64,000 nt of DNA from Anaerolineae bacterium CG2_30_57_67 (lineage in GTDB: Bacteria; Chloroflexota; Anaerolineae; Anaerolineales; Villigracilaceae): assembly GCA_001872455.1 (NCBI GenBank), contig MNXJ01000038.1, positions 1 through 64,000 of the forward strand, read 5' to 3'. The notes under the pieces were generated by a model, which saw only the letters and a list, made by a program, of their open reading frames with translations, did no database searches and was not told where the DNA came from. Both the position numbers and the translations under genes were made by a program. Numbering within the stretch: position 1 is the first letter of the stretch; each line of letters opens with the position of its first letter. Of this stretch, positions 52,951 to 60,477 are shown piece after piece.

Positions 52951-53547
52951 TTAAGATACCTCGCGGACACGCTCACCAAAATAGCTGGAGAGTTTTTCGC
53001 GCAGTCGAAGCCGCGCGCGCAAGAGACGGGTTTTAACGGCAGTTTCGCTCAAGTTGAGCGCCTCGACAGTTTCTTTGATGGAGAGGCCTTCGATGTCTCG
53101 CAGCAAAAAGACGACACGCAGGCTGTCGGGCAGGTGCTGGATGGCCTGGTCGAGCTGCTTTTTGGCTTCAGCCGAGACAAATTCACTTTCGGGCAGGCAG
53201 CACCAGTCGGTGAATTGCATGGGCGCCAACTCTTCGTCGCTGTCGTCGGGGTTTTCATCCACCGGAATTTGCGATTTGCGGCGGCGCAGGGTCATCAGGG
53301 CTTCGTTGGCAGCAATGCGATACATCCAGGTGGAAAGCGAGGAGCGTTCTTCAAAACCGTGAATGTGCTGGAGCGCTTTGAGAAAGGTGTTTTGCAAAAC
53401 ATCTTCCGCGTCCGATGGGTCACCGGTCATTTTGAGGGCGAGCCGGTAAATGGGGGTGCTGAAGCTGGCAGCCAGCCGGGCAAATTCGGCGCGGTCGCCC
53501 GCTTTGAGGGCGGCGATGGAAATTTCCGGAAATATGGTTTCAGTCAT
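52951..53547 (-). CDS. ECF RNA polymerase sigma factor
   Basis: A 198-residue extracytoplasmic-function sigma factor. Region 2 is FSTPIYRLALKMTGDPSDAEDVLQNTFLKALQHIHGFEERSSLSTWMYRIAANEALMTLRRRK. Region 4 is LPDSLRVVFLLRDIEGLSIKETVEALNLSETAVKTRLLRARLRLREKL. An acidic linker (DENPDDSDEELAP) joins them. It heads a six-gene unit: anti-sigma, zinc ribbon, selenoprotein, TlpA-like and OsmC, so it probably drives a thiol or peroxide stress response. The ATG at 53547 with AGGAAAC is chosen over the track start. A -10 box and a palindrome lie upstream. Confidence 0.94.
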   Translation of the reverse strand: MTETIFPEISIAALKAGDRAEFARLAASFSTPIYRLALKMTGDPSDAEDVLQNTFLKALQHIHGFEERSSLSTWMYRIAANEALMTLRRRKSQIPVDENPDDSDEELAPMQFTDWCCLPESEFVSAEAKKQLDQAIQHLPDSLRVVFLLRDIEGLSIKETVEALNLSETAVKTRLLRARLRLREKLSSYFGERVREVS

Positions 53548-53587
53548 TGGATGTTTCCTGAGGCAAAAGGTTGCAAATGTCACCCAA

Positions 53588-53613
53588 AGTATACCCGAAA
53601 TGGTGAATTCACC
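53588..53613 (-). promoter_or_regulatory. candidate promoter/operator of the ECF sigma operon
   Basis: On the minus strand TATACT (plus 53593-53588) is a good -10 box 40 bases before the sigma ATG. Just upstream is the perfect 12-base palindrome GGTGAATTCACC (53602-53613). It could be an operator or part of the -35 element. An ECF-type GGAAC -35 is not obvious. Confidence 0.35.
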
Positions 53614-53687
53614 CACCGCCGGCAGGTTGGGGAAGTTAACGACTTTAATATCTTATCAGTGAAATTCTTGCACAAAAAGCAAGGAAA

Positions 53688-53766
53688 TTAACCACAAAGG
53701 GTCACAAAGAGTCACGAAATTTTTTGGTTTTCCTTTGTGTTGTTTCGTGGCCTTCGTGGTCAAATC
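53688..53766. repeat. dispersed inverted repeat (ACCACAAAGG...CCTTCGTGGT)
   Basis: ACCACAAAGGGTCACAAAGAGTCACGAAA pairs imperfectly with TTTCGTGGCCTTCGTGGT. The wording resembles a repeat class common in environmental bacterial genomes. No gene is supported between the sigma factor and 54032. Confidence 0.6.
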
Positions 53767-54031
53767 TCTTTCGGCTTGTCCGAGTTAGAAAAGGCATGGT
53801 TTTTTGGCACTATCTTTGCGCGGATCTGTGACCTGGCGCTAAAATGTGTTTCAATCGCTTCCAAGGGCTTTTTCGGCATGGCTACATCCTACGGCATAGT
53901 CAGTTTTGCCTCAATTTAAATGTGATTGCCGCGGGAGAATTTGTAAAGTAAAGATGGAAGTTGGCCGGTTGGATGTATAATGACCGAAATGAATTTACCA
54001 AATAAGTTTTCACAATAAAGGATGTGTCCCC
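53767..54031. other. intergenic region, no supported gene
   Basis: Two small ORFs (53737-53919 plus and 53900-54118 minus) have no family features. The minus one is simply the antisense of the lysine-rich gene that follows. Confidence 0.45.
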
Positions 54032-54172
54032 TTGGTCAAAGTAAACTACAAACATGAGAAACGTCAAAAAGAGTTGGATAAGAAAAAGAAGAAGGAACAA
54101 AAAATAAAGGAAAAACAACTCAAAAAAGAGATTCGCCCGACAGAAACTCCCGTTAAAACGTCACAAGAGTAG
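54032..54172 (+). CDS. small lysine-rich protein (46 residues)
   Basis: Not in the ORF track because it starts with TTG. It reads MVKVNYKHEKRQKELDKKKKKE..., continues with Lys/Glu-rich helix and ends PTETPVKTSQE. AAGGA at 54018-54022 is 9 bases before TTG, and a strong terminator follows 17 bases after the stop, so the unit looks real. Short K/E-rich proteins beginning VNYKHEKRQKEL resemble conserved orphan proteins, but no function is known. It may bind nucleic acid or ribosomes. Confidence 0.68.
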   Translation: MVKVNYKHEKRQKELDKKKKKEQKIKEKQLKKEIRPTETPVKTSQE

Positions 54173-54189
54173 CCGCAAGCGATTTGCGA

Positions 54190-54224
54190 TAAAAAAGCCC
54201 GCCTTGTAAAGGGCAGGCTTTTTT
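54190..54224 (+). terminator. terminator after the lysine-rich gene
   Basis: AAAAAAGCCCGCCTT-GTAAA-GGGCAGGCTTTTTT is a stem with one mismatch and T/A tracts. It supports the small gene as an independent transcript. Confidence 0.88.
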
Positions 54225-54470
54225 AAAATCCATGTGTCCAGGTTCAATTTTGTTGATGCCATATTCGGCTAACAAATCGTGGCTCATGTGTAAAAAGTGT
54301 GCAGGCTACAAGACTTGGTCGCTCAAAGAGCAAAAATCTTAACGCGAATTTTCCGAATGAAGCGAATAACGCGAATTGTTTTTTGCGTTATTCGCCCAAT
54401 TTGCGTTGAAAGGGTTTGGCTTATTGCACAGGGTCTACCCATGAGCCCAAATCGTTACGCGCAGCGTTAG
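54225..54470. other. intergenic region with one AT-rich hairpin
   Basis: CGAATAACGC and GCGTTATTCG (around 54362-54393) pair over a TTTT-rich loop. The ORF at 54416-54601 is antisense to the mgtC-like gene and is rejected. Nothing else is supported. Confidence 0.45.
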
Positions 54471-55094
54471 TTACCGAATTTCCACCACGTCAGGGTCTTT
54501 TAGCAGGCTTTCCACCAGGTGATTGTGCTGTTGGAGTGAACCGCGCACCTCCCACTCGCCGCTCAACAGCCCGTTGGTTTTCTTTTTGCGGGTGCGAATA
54601 ATTTTCAGGCCATGCGCCGGAAAAGCTGCGTCAATTGTATCTAATTTGCCAGGCTTTTCCAGCGAAGTGATTTCGTACATGCGCGTATCGCGCCCCAGTA
54701 CATCCACCAGCCGGTCGAGACGGGTGAAAAGCCATAGCACAACCAGAACCAGCCCAGCAGAAAAAATTGCCAGACGAAACTCGTCCAGGCCAATTGCCAT
54801 TCCCAGCGCAGCCGCCACCCAGATGGAGGATGCCGTTGTCAGCCCCTTGACTTTTCCTTCTGAGAGCAGAATCGCTCCCGCGCCGAGAAAGCCCACACCG
54901 GTGACGATGTTCGCCACCACGCGGTCATCCACAAAACGGACGGAGAGCATGGTGAACAACGTTGCCCCCAGCGTAATCAGGGTGATGGTGCGCAAACCGG
55001 CGGCTTTGGAGTGAATCTCGCGCTCAAAGCCAATCAACCCGCCAATCAACACCGCTAATAACAATTTGTTTAACTCTTCAGGGGAAATAAGCAT
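54471..55094 (-). CDS. MgtC/SapB family membrane protein
   Basis: A 207-residue MgtC-type protein. The N-terminal membrane domain has the family blocks [36 protein letters not shown] and [52 protein letters not shown] soluble C-terminal region of about 75 residues ([68 protein letters not shown]) has an ACT-like look. MgtC family members are linked to Mg2+ limitation and membrane potential. GGAGG at 55102-55106 sets ATG 55094 as the start, not the track start at 55106. Confidence 0.9.
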   Translation of the reverse strand: MLISPEELNKLLLAVLIGGLIGFEREIHSKAAGLRTITLITLGATLFTMLSVRFVDDRVVANIVTGVGFLGAGAILLSEGKVKGLTTASSIWVAAALGMAIGLDEFRLAIFSAGLVLVVLWLFTRLDRLVDVLGRDTRMYEITSLEKPGKLDTIDAAFPAHGLKIIRTRKKKTNGLLSGEWEVRGSLQQHNHLVESLLKDPDVVEIR

Positions 55095-55150
55095 GGCAAC
55101 CTCCATTCGGAACGGATATCATACATCAAAAAACCAGTGATGGGATACGG

Positions 55151-55156
55151 TATAAT
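55151..55156 (+). promoter_or_regulatory. -10 box of the DUF951 gene (near-leaderless)
   Basis: TATAAT ends 10 bases before the ATG at 55167 and no Shine-Dalgarno sequence fits in the gap. The transcript would start within a few bases of the start codon. Confidence 0.55.
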
Positions 55157-55166
55157 CCGCGTAGCC

Positions 55167-55382
55167 ATGCTCCCAGACCTGCTCCCCGATGACCTTGTGC
55201 GTATGCGGAAACCACATCCCTGTGGCGGCGATGAGTGGATTGTTACCCGTATTGGCGCAGATATTGGCCTGGAATGTCGAACCTGCAGGCATCGCGTTTT
55301 GCTGACCCGGCGCGACCTGGCGCGGCGCGCAAAAAGCATCCGTCACACGCAAACTTCCCCCCACTCTTCGGAAACCCCATGA
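55167..55382 (+). CDS. DUF951 family protein
   Basis: A 71-residue protein with the DUF951 layout: [56 protein letters not shown] and CRTCRH supply three Cys that probably bind zinc, in an SH3-like barrel fold. In many Gram-positive bacteria this gene neighbours mscS or ychF; here it overlaps the glycosyltransferase start (ATGA). Function unknown. The track ATG at 55137 is rejected in favour of 55167, which follows a TATAAT box closely. Confidence 0.82.
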   Translation: MLPDLLPDDLVRMRKPHPCGGDEWIVTRIGADIGLECRTCRHRVLLTRRDLARRAKSIRHTQTSPHSSETP

Positions 55383-56515
55383 GCCAAAAACCCCATATTC
55401 TCTTTCTCTTTTCTGATACCGGCGGCGGGCATCGCTCGGCGGCGGAAGCCATCATCGAGGCGGTTCACCTGCAATTTGGTGATGCGGTCACCACCGAAAT
55501 GGTGGACGTGTTCAAGGAATACGCTCCGCGTCCGCTCAACCGTATGCCCGATTGGTATCCGTACATGGTGAAGGCGCCGCATTTATGGGGCGCTAGTTTT
55601 CGCATCACCGATGGCCGCGCCCGCGCCCGCGCCATCACCGCCACCATCTGGCCGATGGCCGCCCGCGCCGCGCGCCGCATTATTGACAATCACCCCTGTG
55701 ATTTGGTGGTGACTGTTCATCCGTTTGCCAACTCGTTCATTCTCAAGGCGCTTGGCCCCAAACACCCGCCATTTATTACCGTCGTGACGGATATGGTGAC
55801 AACCCACGCGCTGTGGTTTGACCAGCGCGCCGATGTGATTTGTGTTCCCACCGAAACCGCCCGTCAAAAAGCCATCGAATACCACATGCCACCCGAAAAA
55901 GTGCATGTCGTCGGTCAGCCGATTGCCGCGCGCTACTGCGTGCCGAGCGGCAGTAAAGCCGAATTGCGCGCCCGCCTGGGCTGGCCGCAGGATAAATTCA
56001 TCGTGCTGGCTGTCGGCGGCGGCGAGGGTATGGGGCCGCTGGCGCAAACCTCCCGCGCCATTGCCGAAGCGGGGCTGGATGTGGCGCTGGTGGTGGTCGC
56101 CGGGCGCAATGAACGCCTCAAGCAAAGTTTGGAAGAATTCGCCTGGCAAATTCCCGCCTTCATTTACGGCTTCACCCGCGAAATGCCCGACTTTATGCGC
56201 GCCGCGGATGTCATCGTCACCAAAGCCGGGCCGGGGACGATTGCCGAAGCCGTCACCGCCGGGCTGCCCGTCATTCTCTACGCCCGCCTGCCCGGGCAGG
56301 AAGATGGCAACGTTACCTTTGTGCGCGAAACCGGCACGGGGGTTTGGGCGCCGACTCCGCAGCGCGTCGTTTCCACCCTCACCAATTGGGTCAAACACCC
56401 GGCAGAACGCCAGAAAATCGTCGCCGCCTGCCAGCGCGCCGCCTGCCCCGACGCCTCCAACGCCATCGCCCGGCTGATTGGCGAACAACTTCACCTGACT
56501 CAGCCCGCCGCCTAG
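55379..56515 (+). CDS. monogalactosyldiacylglycerol synthase-like glycosyltransferase (GT28)
   Basis: A 378-residue glycolipid glycosyltransferase. HILFLFSDTGGGHRSAAEAIIEAVHLQFGD is the MGDG-synthase N-terminal signature. FITVVTDMVTTHALWFDQRADVICVPTE follows, and the GT28 sugar-nucleotide site is AVGGGEGMGPLAQTSRAIAE...KAGPGTIAEAVTAGLPVILYARLPGQEDGN. It likely adds glucose or galactose to diacylglycerol at the membrane. It starts inside the DUF951 stop and is followed by tsaE after one base. The sugar donor cannot be decided. Confidence 0.92.
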   Translation: MSQKPHILFLFSDTGGGHRSAAEAIIEAVHLQFGDAVTTEMVDVFKEYAPRPLNRMPDWYPYMVKAPHLWGASFRITDGRARARAITATIWPMAARAARRIIDNHPCDLVVTVHPFANSFILKALGPKHPPFITVVTDMVTTHALWFDQRADVICVPTETARQKAIEYHMPPEKVHVVGQPIAARYCVPSGSKAELRARLGWPQDKFIVLAVGGGEGMGPLAQTSRAIAEAGLDVALVVVAGRNERLKQSLEEFAWQIPAFIYGFTREMPDFMRAADVIVTKAGPGTIAEAVTAGLPVILYARLPGQEDGNVTFVRETGTGVWAPTPQRVVSTLTNWVKHPAERQKIVAACQRAACPDASNAIARLIGEQLHLTQPAA

Positions 56516-56516
56516 C

Positions 56517-56939
56517 GTGAAAACCTCCTTCGTCAGCCACTCCCCCGCCGAAACGCGCGAATTTGGCCGTAAACTGGGCGCGTTGCTGCGTCCCGGTAGT
56601 CTGCTCTGCCTGCAAGGCGACCTGGGCGCGGGCAAAACCACCCTGACGCAAGGCGTCGCCGCCGGTTGGGGCAGCGCCGACCCCGTCTCCAGCCCGACCT
56701 TCGTCATGGTCAATCTCTACCGCGCCGCCGACGGCACGCCGCTTTATCACATGGACGCCTACCGCATCGAAAATCTGCGCGAAGCCGCCGAACTCGGCTT
56801 GGACGAAATGCTGGCCGAAGGCGCGCTCATCGTCGAATGGCCGGAGCGCATCGCCGCGCTTTTGCCCGCTAGCCGCCTGTGGCTGACGATGGAACACCTC
56901 GGCGAAACCGAACGCAAAATCACCGTAAATGCTGAATGA
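56517..56939 (+). CDS. tsaE: tRNA threonylcarbamoyladenosine biosynthesis ATPase TsaE
   Basis: A 140-residue ATPase needed with TsaB and TsaD for t6A37 on tRNAs. Walker A is LQGDLGAGKTTLTQGVAAGWG. SPTFVMVNLYRAADGTPLYHMDAYRIE and LDEMLAEGALIVEWPERIAALLP are the remaining family blocks. It starts with GTG 2 bases after the glycosyltransferase stop. tsaB and rimI follow, the classic order tsaE-tsaB-rimI, but a 175-bp mobile element splits tsaE from tsaB. Confidence 0.94.
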   Translation: MKTSFVSHSPAETREFGRKLGALLRPGSLLCLQGDLGAGKTTLTQGVAAGWGSADPVSSPTFVMVNLYRAADGTPLYHMDAYRIENLREAAELGLDEMLAEGALIVEWPERIAALLPASRLWLTMEHLGETERKITVNAE

Positions 56940-56960
56940 AGAATTCATTTATCATTCAGC

Positions 56961-57135
56961 ATAACTGCTCAGGCATATATTCTTCCGCCACCTTGCGGCG
57001 GGCTGGAAGCCCTGCCTCAGTACAAAAAAGCCCTTCGGGTTATAAGACCGAGTCGGCTTCAGCCGACTTCCATGAACGGAGGCAGGGATTTATCCCGCCG
57101 GTGCATGGATGCAAGGCAAATGTCTGAGTAGTTAC
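56961..57135 (-). mobile_element. 175-bp MITE (copy 2, inverted)
   Basis: This is the reverse complement of the 46867-47041 element, of equal length and highly similar throughout, with ends ATAACTGCTCAGGCAT and ATGTCTGAGTAGTTAC. The flanks CATTCAGC and CATTCTTC match at six of eight bases, a weak target duplication. Outside them, AAATGCTGAATGAAGAA and TTCTTCATTCTGCATTT are inverted copies, so the element sits inside an older palindrome. Confidence 0.85.
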
Positions 57136-57163
57136 CATTCTTCATTCTGCATTTATCACGCCC

Positions 57164-57835
57164 ATGCTGCTCGCCCTCGACACCTCCACCTCCCAACTTG
57201 GCCTCGCGCTCTACGACGGCGAGCGCCTGCTGGCTGAGCGCCTGTGGGTCAGCAAGGTGCGCCACACCGTGGAACTCGCCCCGGCAGTTGAGCAAATTCT
57301 TCAGCAAAGCGGCCTCGCCCTCAGCGCGCTAACCGCTCTGGGCGTGGCGCTCGGCCCCGGTTCCTTCACCAGTTTGCGGGTCGGGCTGGCTTTTGCGAAG
57401 GGATTGGCCTTCAGCCTGACTCTGCCGCTGATTGGAATTTCCACGCTGGCAATTCTCGCCGCCCCACTGACGCCGACCAAAGACTCCGCCCTGGCCTGCC
57501 TCCTGTCTGCCGGGCGCGGACGCCTGGCTGTCGGCTGGTACGAGGCTTCCGCAGGCGGCTGGCAGGCTTCAGCGGCGAATCCGCTGGTGACGACCGCCGA
57601 GGCGCTGGCCGCCGAAATCACCTCCCCAACTTTTTTAACCGGCGAACTGACCGGCGCCGAACGTCAGATTCTTACCAAAAACGAGAAAATCAGCCTGGCC
57701 TCCCCGGCGGCTGCTGCCCGTCGCCCTGGAATGCTGGCCGAACTGGCCTGGCGGCGCTGGCAGGCTGGCGAAAGTGACCCGCTTGCCGCCCTCGCGCCGA
57801 TTTATTTGCACGTCGGCCCGGCTATCCCCGGGTAA
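57164..57835 (+). CDS. tsaB: tRNA threonylcarbamoyladenosine biosynthesis protein TsaB
   Basis: A 223-residue TsaB. MLLALDTSTSQLGLALYDGERLLAERLW...HTVELAPAVEQILQQSGL opens the actin-like fold. GVALGPGSFTSLRVGLAFAKGLAFSLTLPLIGISTLAILA is the conserved core, and the C-terminal PIYLH motif is present (LAPIYLHVGP). It scaffolds TsaD in the t6A complex. The mobile element ends 28 bases upstream of its ATG, so it may have displaced or supplied transcription signals. Confidence 0.94.
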   Translation: MLLALDTSTSQLGLALYDGERLLAERLWVSKVRHTVELAPAVEQILQQSGLALSALTALGVALGPGSFTSLRVGLAFAKGLAFSLTLPLIGISTLAILAAPLTPTKDSALACLLSAGRGRLAVGWYEASAGGWQASAANPLVTTAEALAAEITSPTFLTGELTGAERQILTKNEKISLASPAAAARRPGMLAELAWRRWQAGESDPLAALAPIYLHVGPAIPG

Positions 57836-57926
57836 CAACTTATCCGAAAATTCATCGAAGCGCGCACGCTCATCTAAAAAAAAATTCCGCGCAAGCCTTG
57901 ATTGGTAAAATATGCAACCAGACGTG

Positions 57927-57968
57927 GCGCAAATCTGTGATTTGCGCGGACAAGTCGGAGACTTGTCC
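57927..57968. repeat. two back-to-back perfect hairpins
   Basis: GCGCAAATC-TGT-GATTTGCGC (57927-57947) is followed at once by GGACAAGTC-GGA-GACTTGTCC (57948-57968). Both have 3-base loops. They sit between tsaB and rimI and belong to the same word-style palindromes seen at 13.7, 45 and 47 kb. Confidence 0.85.
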
Positions 57969-58005
57969 CACCTGCCATATTTTTCGGATAGACCCTAAGG
58001 TTGGT

Positions 58006-58464
58006 ATGAAAATTCGCCCGATGCTCCCCACCGATATTGTTGCCGTGATAGCGATTGACACCGCCGCCGGAATTTTACTGCCCTGGACGCCCAACCAGTA
58101 TGCGCGTGAGTTGCTCAAGCGCGAAACGACATTTTGCTGGGTGGCCGAAGTGGACGAGCGTTTGGCGGGTTCGCTCACTTTTTGGAACGTGGCTGGGGAA
58201 GGCGAAATCGCCAACCTGGCGGTTCACCCCGATTTCTGGCGGCAGGGTATTGGCCGGGCGCTGATGAAAACTGCGCTGGCGAAGGCCGTTGAATTGGGTT
58301 TTCCTTGTGTGCTGCTGGAAGTACGCGCCTGCAATCAACCTGCTCAGCAGTTGTATCGTAGCTTTAGCTTTGCGGAAGATGGCCGCCGGGTTCGTTATTA
58401 TTCCAACGGTGAGGCGGCGGTCTTGATGTCGCTGAAAATTGGGAAAGAAGAAAATTATGTCTGA
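58006..58464 (+). CDS. rimI: ribosomal protein alanine N-acetyltransferase RimI (GNAT)
   Basis: A 152-residue GNAT acetyltransferase. MKIRPMLPTDIVAVIAIDTAAG is followed by GEIANLAVHPDFWRQGIGRALMKTALAKAVELGFPCVLLEVRACNQPAQQLYRSFSFAEDGRRVRYY. The acetyl-CoA loop is RRQGIG-like (WRQGIGRAL), and the LEVRACNQPAQQLYRSFSF block is typical of RimI. The order tsaE-tsaB-rimI supports the symbol. Start is ATG 58006, not the track start at 58308-region shadows or 57898. It overlaps the next gene by 8 bases. Confidence 0.88.
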   Translation: MKIRPMLPTDIVAVIAIDTAAGILLPWTPNQYARELLKRETTFCWVAEVDERLAGSLTFWNVAGEGEIANLAVHPDFWRQGIGRALMKTALAKAVELGFPCVLLEVRACNQPAQQLYRSFSFAEDGRRVRYYSNGEAAVLMSLKIGKEENYV

Positions 58465-59092
58465 CCTGGAAAAAATCGCCGTCGAAGTTTCGGTTTGCAC
58501 AAACTGCGCCCTGCATCAGACCCGCAAAAAATCGGTGCCGGGCGTTGGCCCGGCCGATGCCGAAATCATGCTGATTGGCGAAGGCCCCGGCTTCAACGAA
58601 GATGAACAGGGCCTGCCTTTCGTTGGTCAGTCGGGGCAGTTTTTGAGCGAACTGCTGGCGCAGGCCGGGCTGAAGCGCGAAGATGTCTGGATTGGCAACG
58701 TGGTCAAATGCCGCCCACCCGGCAACCGCGACCCGCTGCCGGATGAATTATCGGCCTGTGACCGCTACCTGGAGCGGCAGATTGCCGCCATCAACCCGAA
58801 AATCATCATCACGTTGGGGCGTTTTTCGATGGCGAAATTTCTGCCGGGTGTAAAAATTTCGCAGATTCACGGGCAAATGAGTCGGATTGGCGAGCGGTTT
58901 GTGATTGCCATGTTCCACCCGGCGGCGGCGCTCCATCAGCCGCCGCTCAAACCCGCCATTCTGGCCGATTTCGCCCGTCTGCCCGCTTTGCTGGACGAGG
59001 CGCGCGCCAAACTCTCGCCGCCCGCTGCCGCCGAAAAATCGGCGTATACTTCGCCGGTAACGGATGAACCCAAGCAAATGAGTTTGTTTTAA
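58457..59092 (+). CDS. family 4 uracil-DNA glycosylase with C-terminal clamp-type motif
   Basis: A 211-residue Fe-S uracil-DNA glycosylase. Cluster cysteines lie in SVCTNCALHQTRKKSVPGVG, in VVKCRPPGNRDP and in SACDRYL. GEGPGFNEDEQGLPFVGQSG is the family active-site motif, and IAMFHPAAALHQP the second. It removes uracil from deaminated DNA. The C-terminus ends PKQMSLF, which resembles the beta-clamp binding pentapeptide Q-L-S/D-L-F. The ATG at 58457 overlaps the rimI stop; the track start at 58439 is in the rimI frame region. Confidence 0.92.
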   Translation: MSDLEKIAVEVSVCTNCALHQTRKKSVPGVGPADAEIMLIGEGPGFNEDEQGLPFVGQSGQFLSELLAQAGLKREDVWIGNVVKCRPPGNRDPLPDELSACDRYLERQIAAINPKIIITLGRFSMAKFLPGVKISQIHGQMSRIGERFVIAMFHPAAALHQPPLKPAILADFARLPALLDEARAKLSPPAAAEKSAYTSPVTDEPKQMSLF

Positions 59093-59146
59093 CCGAAGTC
59101 CAGCGTTTGGAGACGTTGGCGCGCTTTTCTCAACAAAAAGGAAACT

Positions 59147-60475
59147 ATGACTACCAAAGACACGCTCATCAAAAAACTGCAAGACAAAACCGCCAAAATC
59201 GGCATTCTCGGTATGGGCTACGTTGGCCTGCCGCTGGCAGTCGTTTTTGCCGAAAAAGGCTTTAACGTGCTCGGCGTTGACCCCGACCAGCGCAAGGTGG
59301 ACACCTTCGCCAAGGGCATTTCCTACATTCAGGATGTCCCCTCCGAAACGGTGGTCCGCCTGAACGCCGCTGGTCGCTTGAACATGAGCGCCGATTTCGC
59401 CTCGCTGGCCGAATTGGACGCCGTTTCGATTTGCGTTCCCACCCCGCTGCGTAAAACCGGCGACCCCGATATGTCTTACATCGTCTCGGCGGTCGAACAA
59501 CTGGCGAAATACGTCCACAAAGGCATGGTGATTGTGCTGGAATCAACCACCTACCCCGGCACGACCCGCGAACTGATGGCGCCCATGCTGACCGAAAAAT
59601 CCGGGCTGAAGGTTGGCGAGGACCTCTTCATCTGCTTCTCGCCCGAGCGGGTCGACCCGGGCCGCGAGGACTGGACGACCTACAACACGCCCAAAGTGCT
59701 GGGCGGCATGACGCCCGCCTGCGCCGAAGTCGCCACCGCCTGGTACAGCGGCGCGCTCGAAACGGTGGTACCCGTCTCCAGCGTGGAAGCCGCCGAAATG
59801 GCGAAACTGCTCGAAAACACCTTCCGCATGATTAATATCGCCATGGTCAACGAACTGGCGCTGATGTGTGAACGCCTGGGCGTGGACGTGTGGGAAGTGA
59901 TTGACGCCGCCGCCACCAAACCTTTTGGTTTTATGAAGTTCACTCCCGGCCCCGGTCTGGGCGGGCACTGTATTCCGATTGACCCGCTCTATCTCTCCTG
60001 GAAAATGAAGGAGATGAACTACAACGCCAAGTTCATCGAACTTGCCAGCGAAATTAATACCAACATGCCGCGGTACGTCGTCAGCCGGGTGATGGAAGCG
60101 CTCAACGAGCGCAGCAAAGCCCTCAAGGGCAGCCACGTGCTGGTGCTGGGCGTCGCCTATAAACCCGATATTGACGATGTGCGCGAATCGCCCGCTTTTG
60201 ATGTGATTGCCTTGATGAAGAAAAAGGGTGCGCTGGTCGAATATCACGACCCGCACATTGCGCACATTCATCACGAACATGAAGGCTGGCAGATGAACAG
60301 CGTCCGCGATGCTGATTTGCTGCAAAAAGTGGCCGAAGCCGACGCAGTGGTGATCATCACCAATCACACTTCCTACGATTACAAGGCCATTCTCGCCAAA
60401 GCCCAATTCATTTTTGACAGCCGCAACGCGCTGGGCAAAATGGGCAAGGCCAGCGAGAAAGTGGTGCGGTTGTAG
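59147..60475 (+). CDS. UDP-N-acetylglucosamine/mannosamine 6-dehydrogenase type (nucleotide-sugar dehydrogenase)
   Basis: A 442-residue UDP-sugar dehydrogenase. IGILGMGYVGLPLAVVFAEKGFNVLGVDPDQRKV is the Rossmann site, VVLESTTYPGTTRE a family hallmark, and GGHCIPIDPLYLSWK carries the catalytic Cys. DDVRESPAF marks the C-terminal NAD-like domain. It oxidises UDP-HexNAc to the uronic acid for capsule or exopolysaccharide. An AAAGGAAA site precedes ATG 59147. It heads a cluster with the epimerase, flippase and glycosyltransferase. Exact sugar is not read from sequence. Confidence 0.9.
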   Translation: MTTKDTLIKKLQDKTAKIGILGMGYVGLPLAVVFAEKGFNVLGVDPDQRKVDTFAKGISYIQDVPSETVVRLNAAGRLNMSADFASLAELDAVSICVPTPLRKTGDPDMSYIVSAVEQLAKYVHKGMVIVLESTTYPGTTRELMAPMLTEKSGLKVGEDLFICFSPERVDPGREDWTTYNTPKVLGGMTPACAEVATAWYSGALETVVPVSSVEAAEMAKLLENTFRMINIAMVNELALMCERLGVDVWEVIDAAATKPFGFMKFTPGPGLGGHCIPIDPLYLSWKMKEMNYNAKFIELASEINTNMPRYVVSRVMEALNERSKALKGSHVLVLGVAYKPDIDDVRESPAFDVIALMKKKGALVEYHDPHIAHIHHEHEGWQMNSVRDADLLQKVAEADAVVIITNHTSYDYKAILAKAQFIFDSRNALGKMGKASEKVVRL

Positions 60476-60477
60476 CC

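Noticed and set aside
55583-56713. 376-residue minus ORF opposite the glycosyltransferase
   Set aside because: Long but antisense to a well-supported gene, with Gly/His/Arg-rich composition and no family motif.
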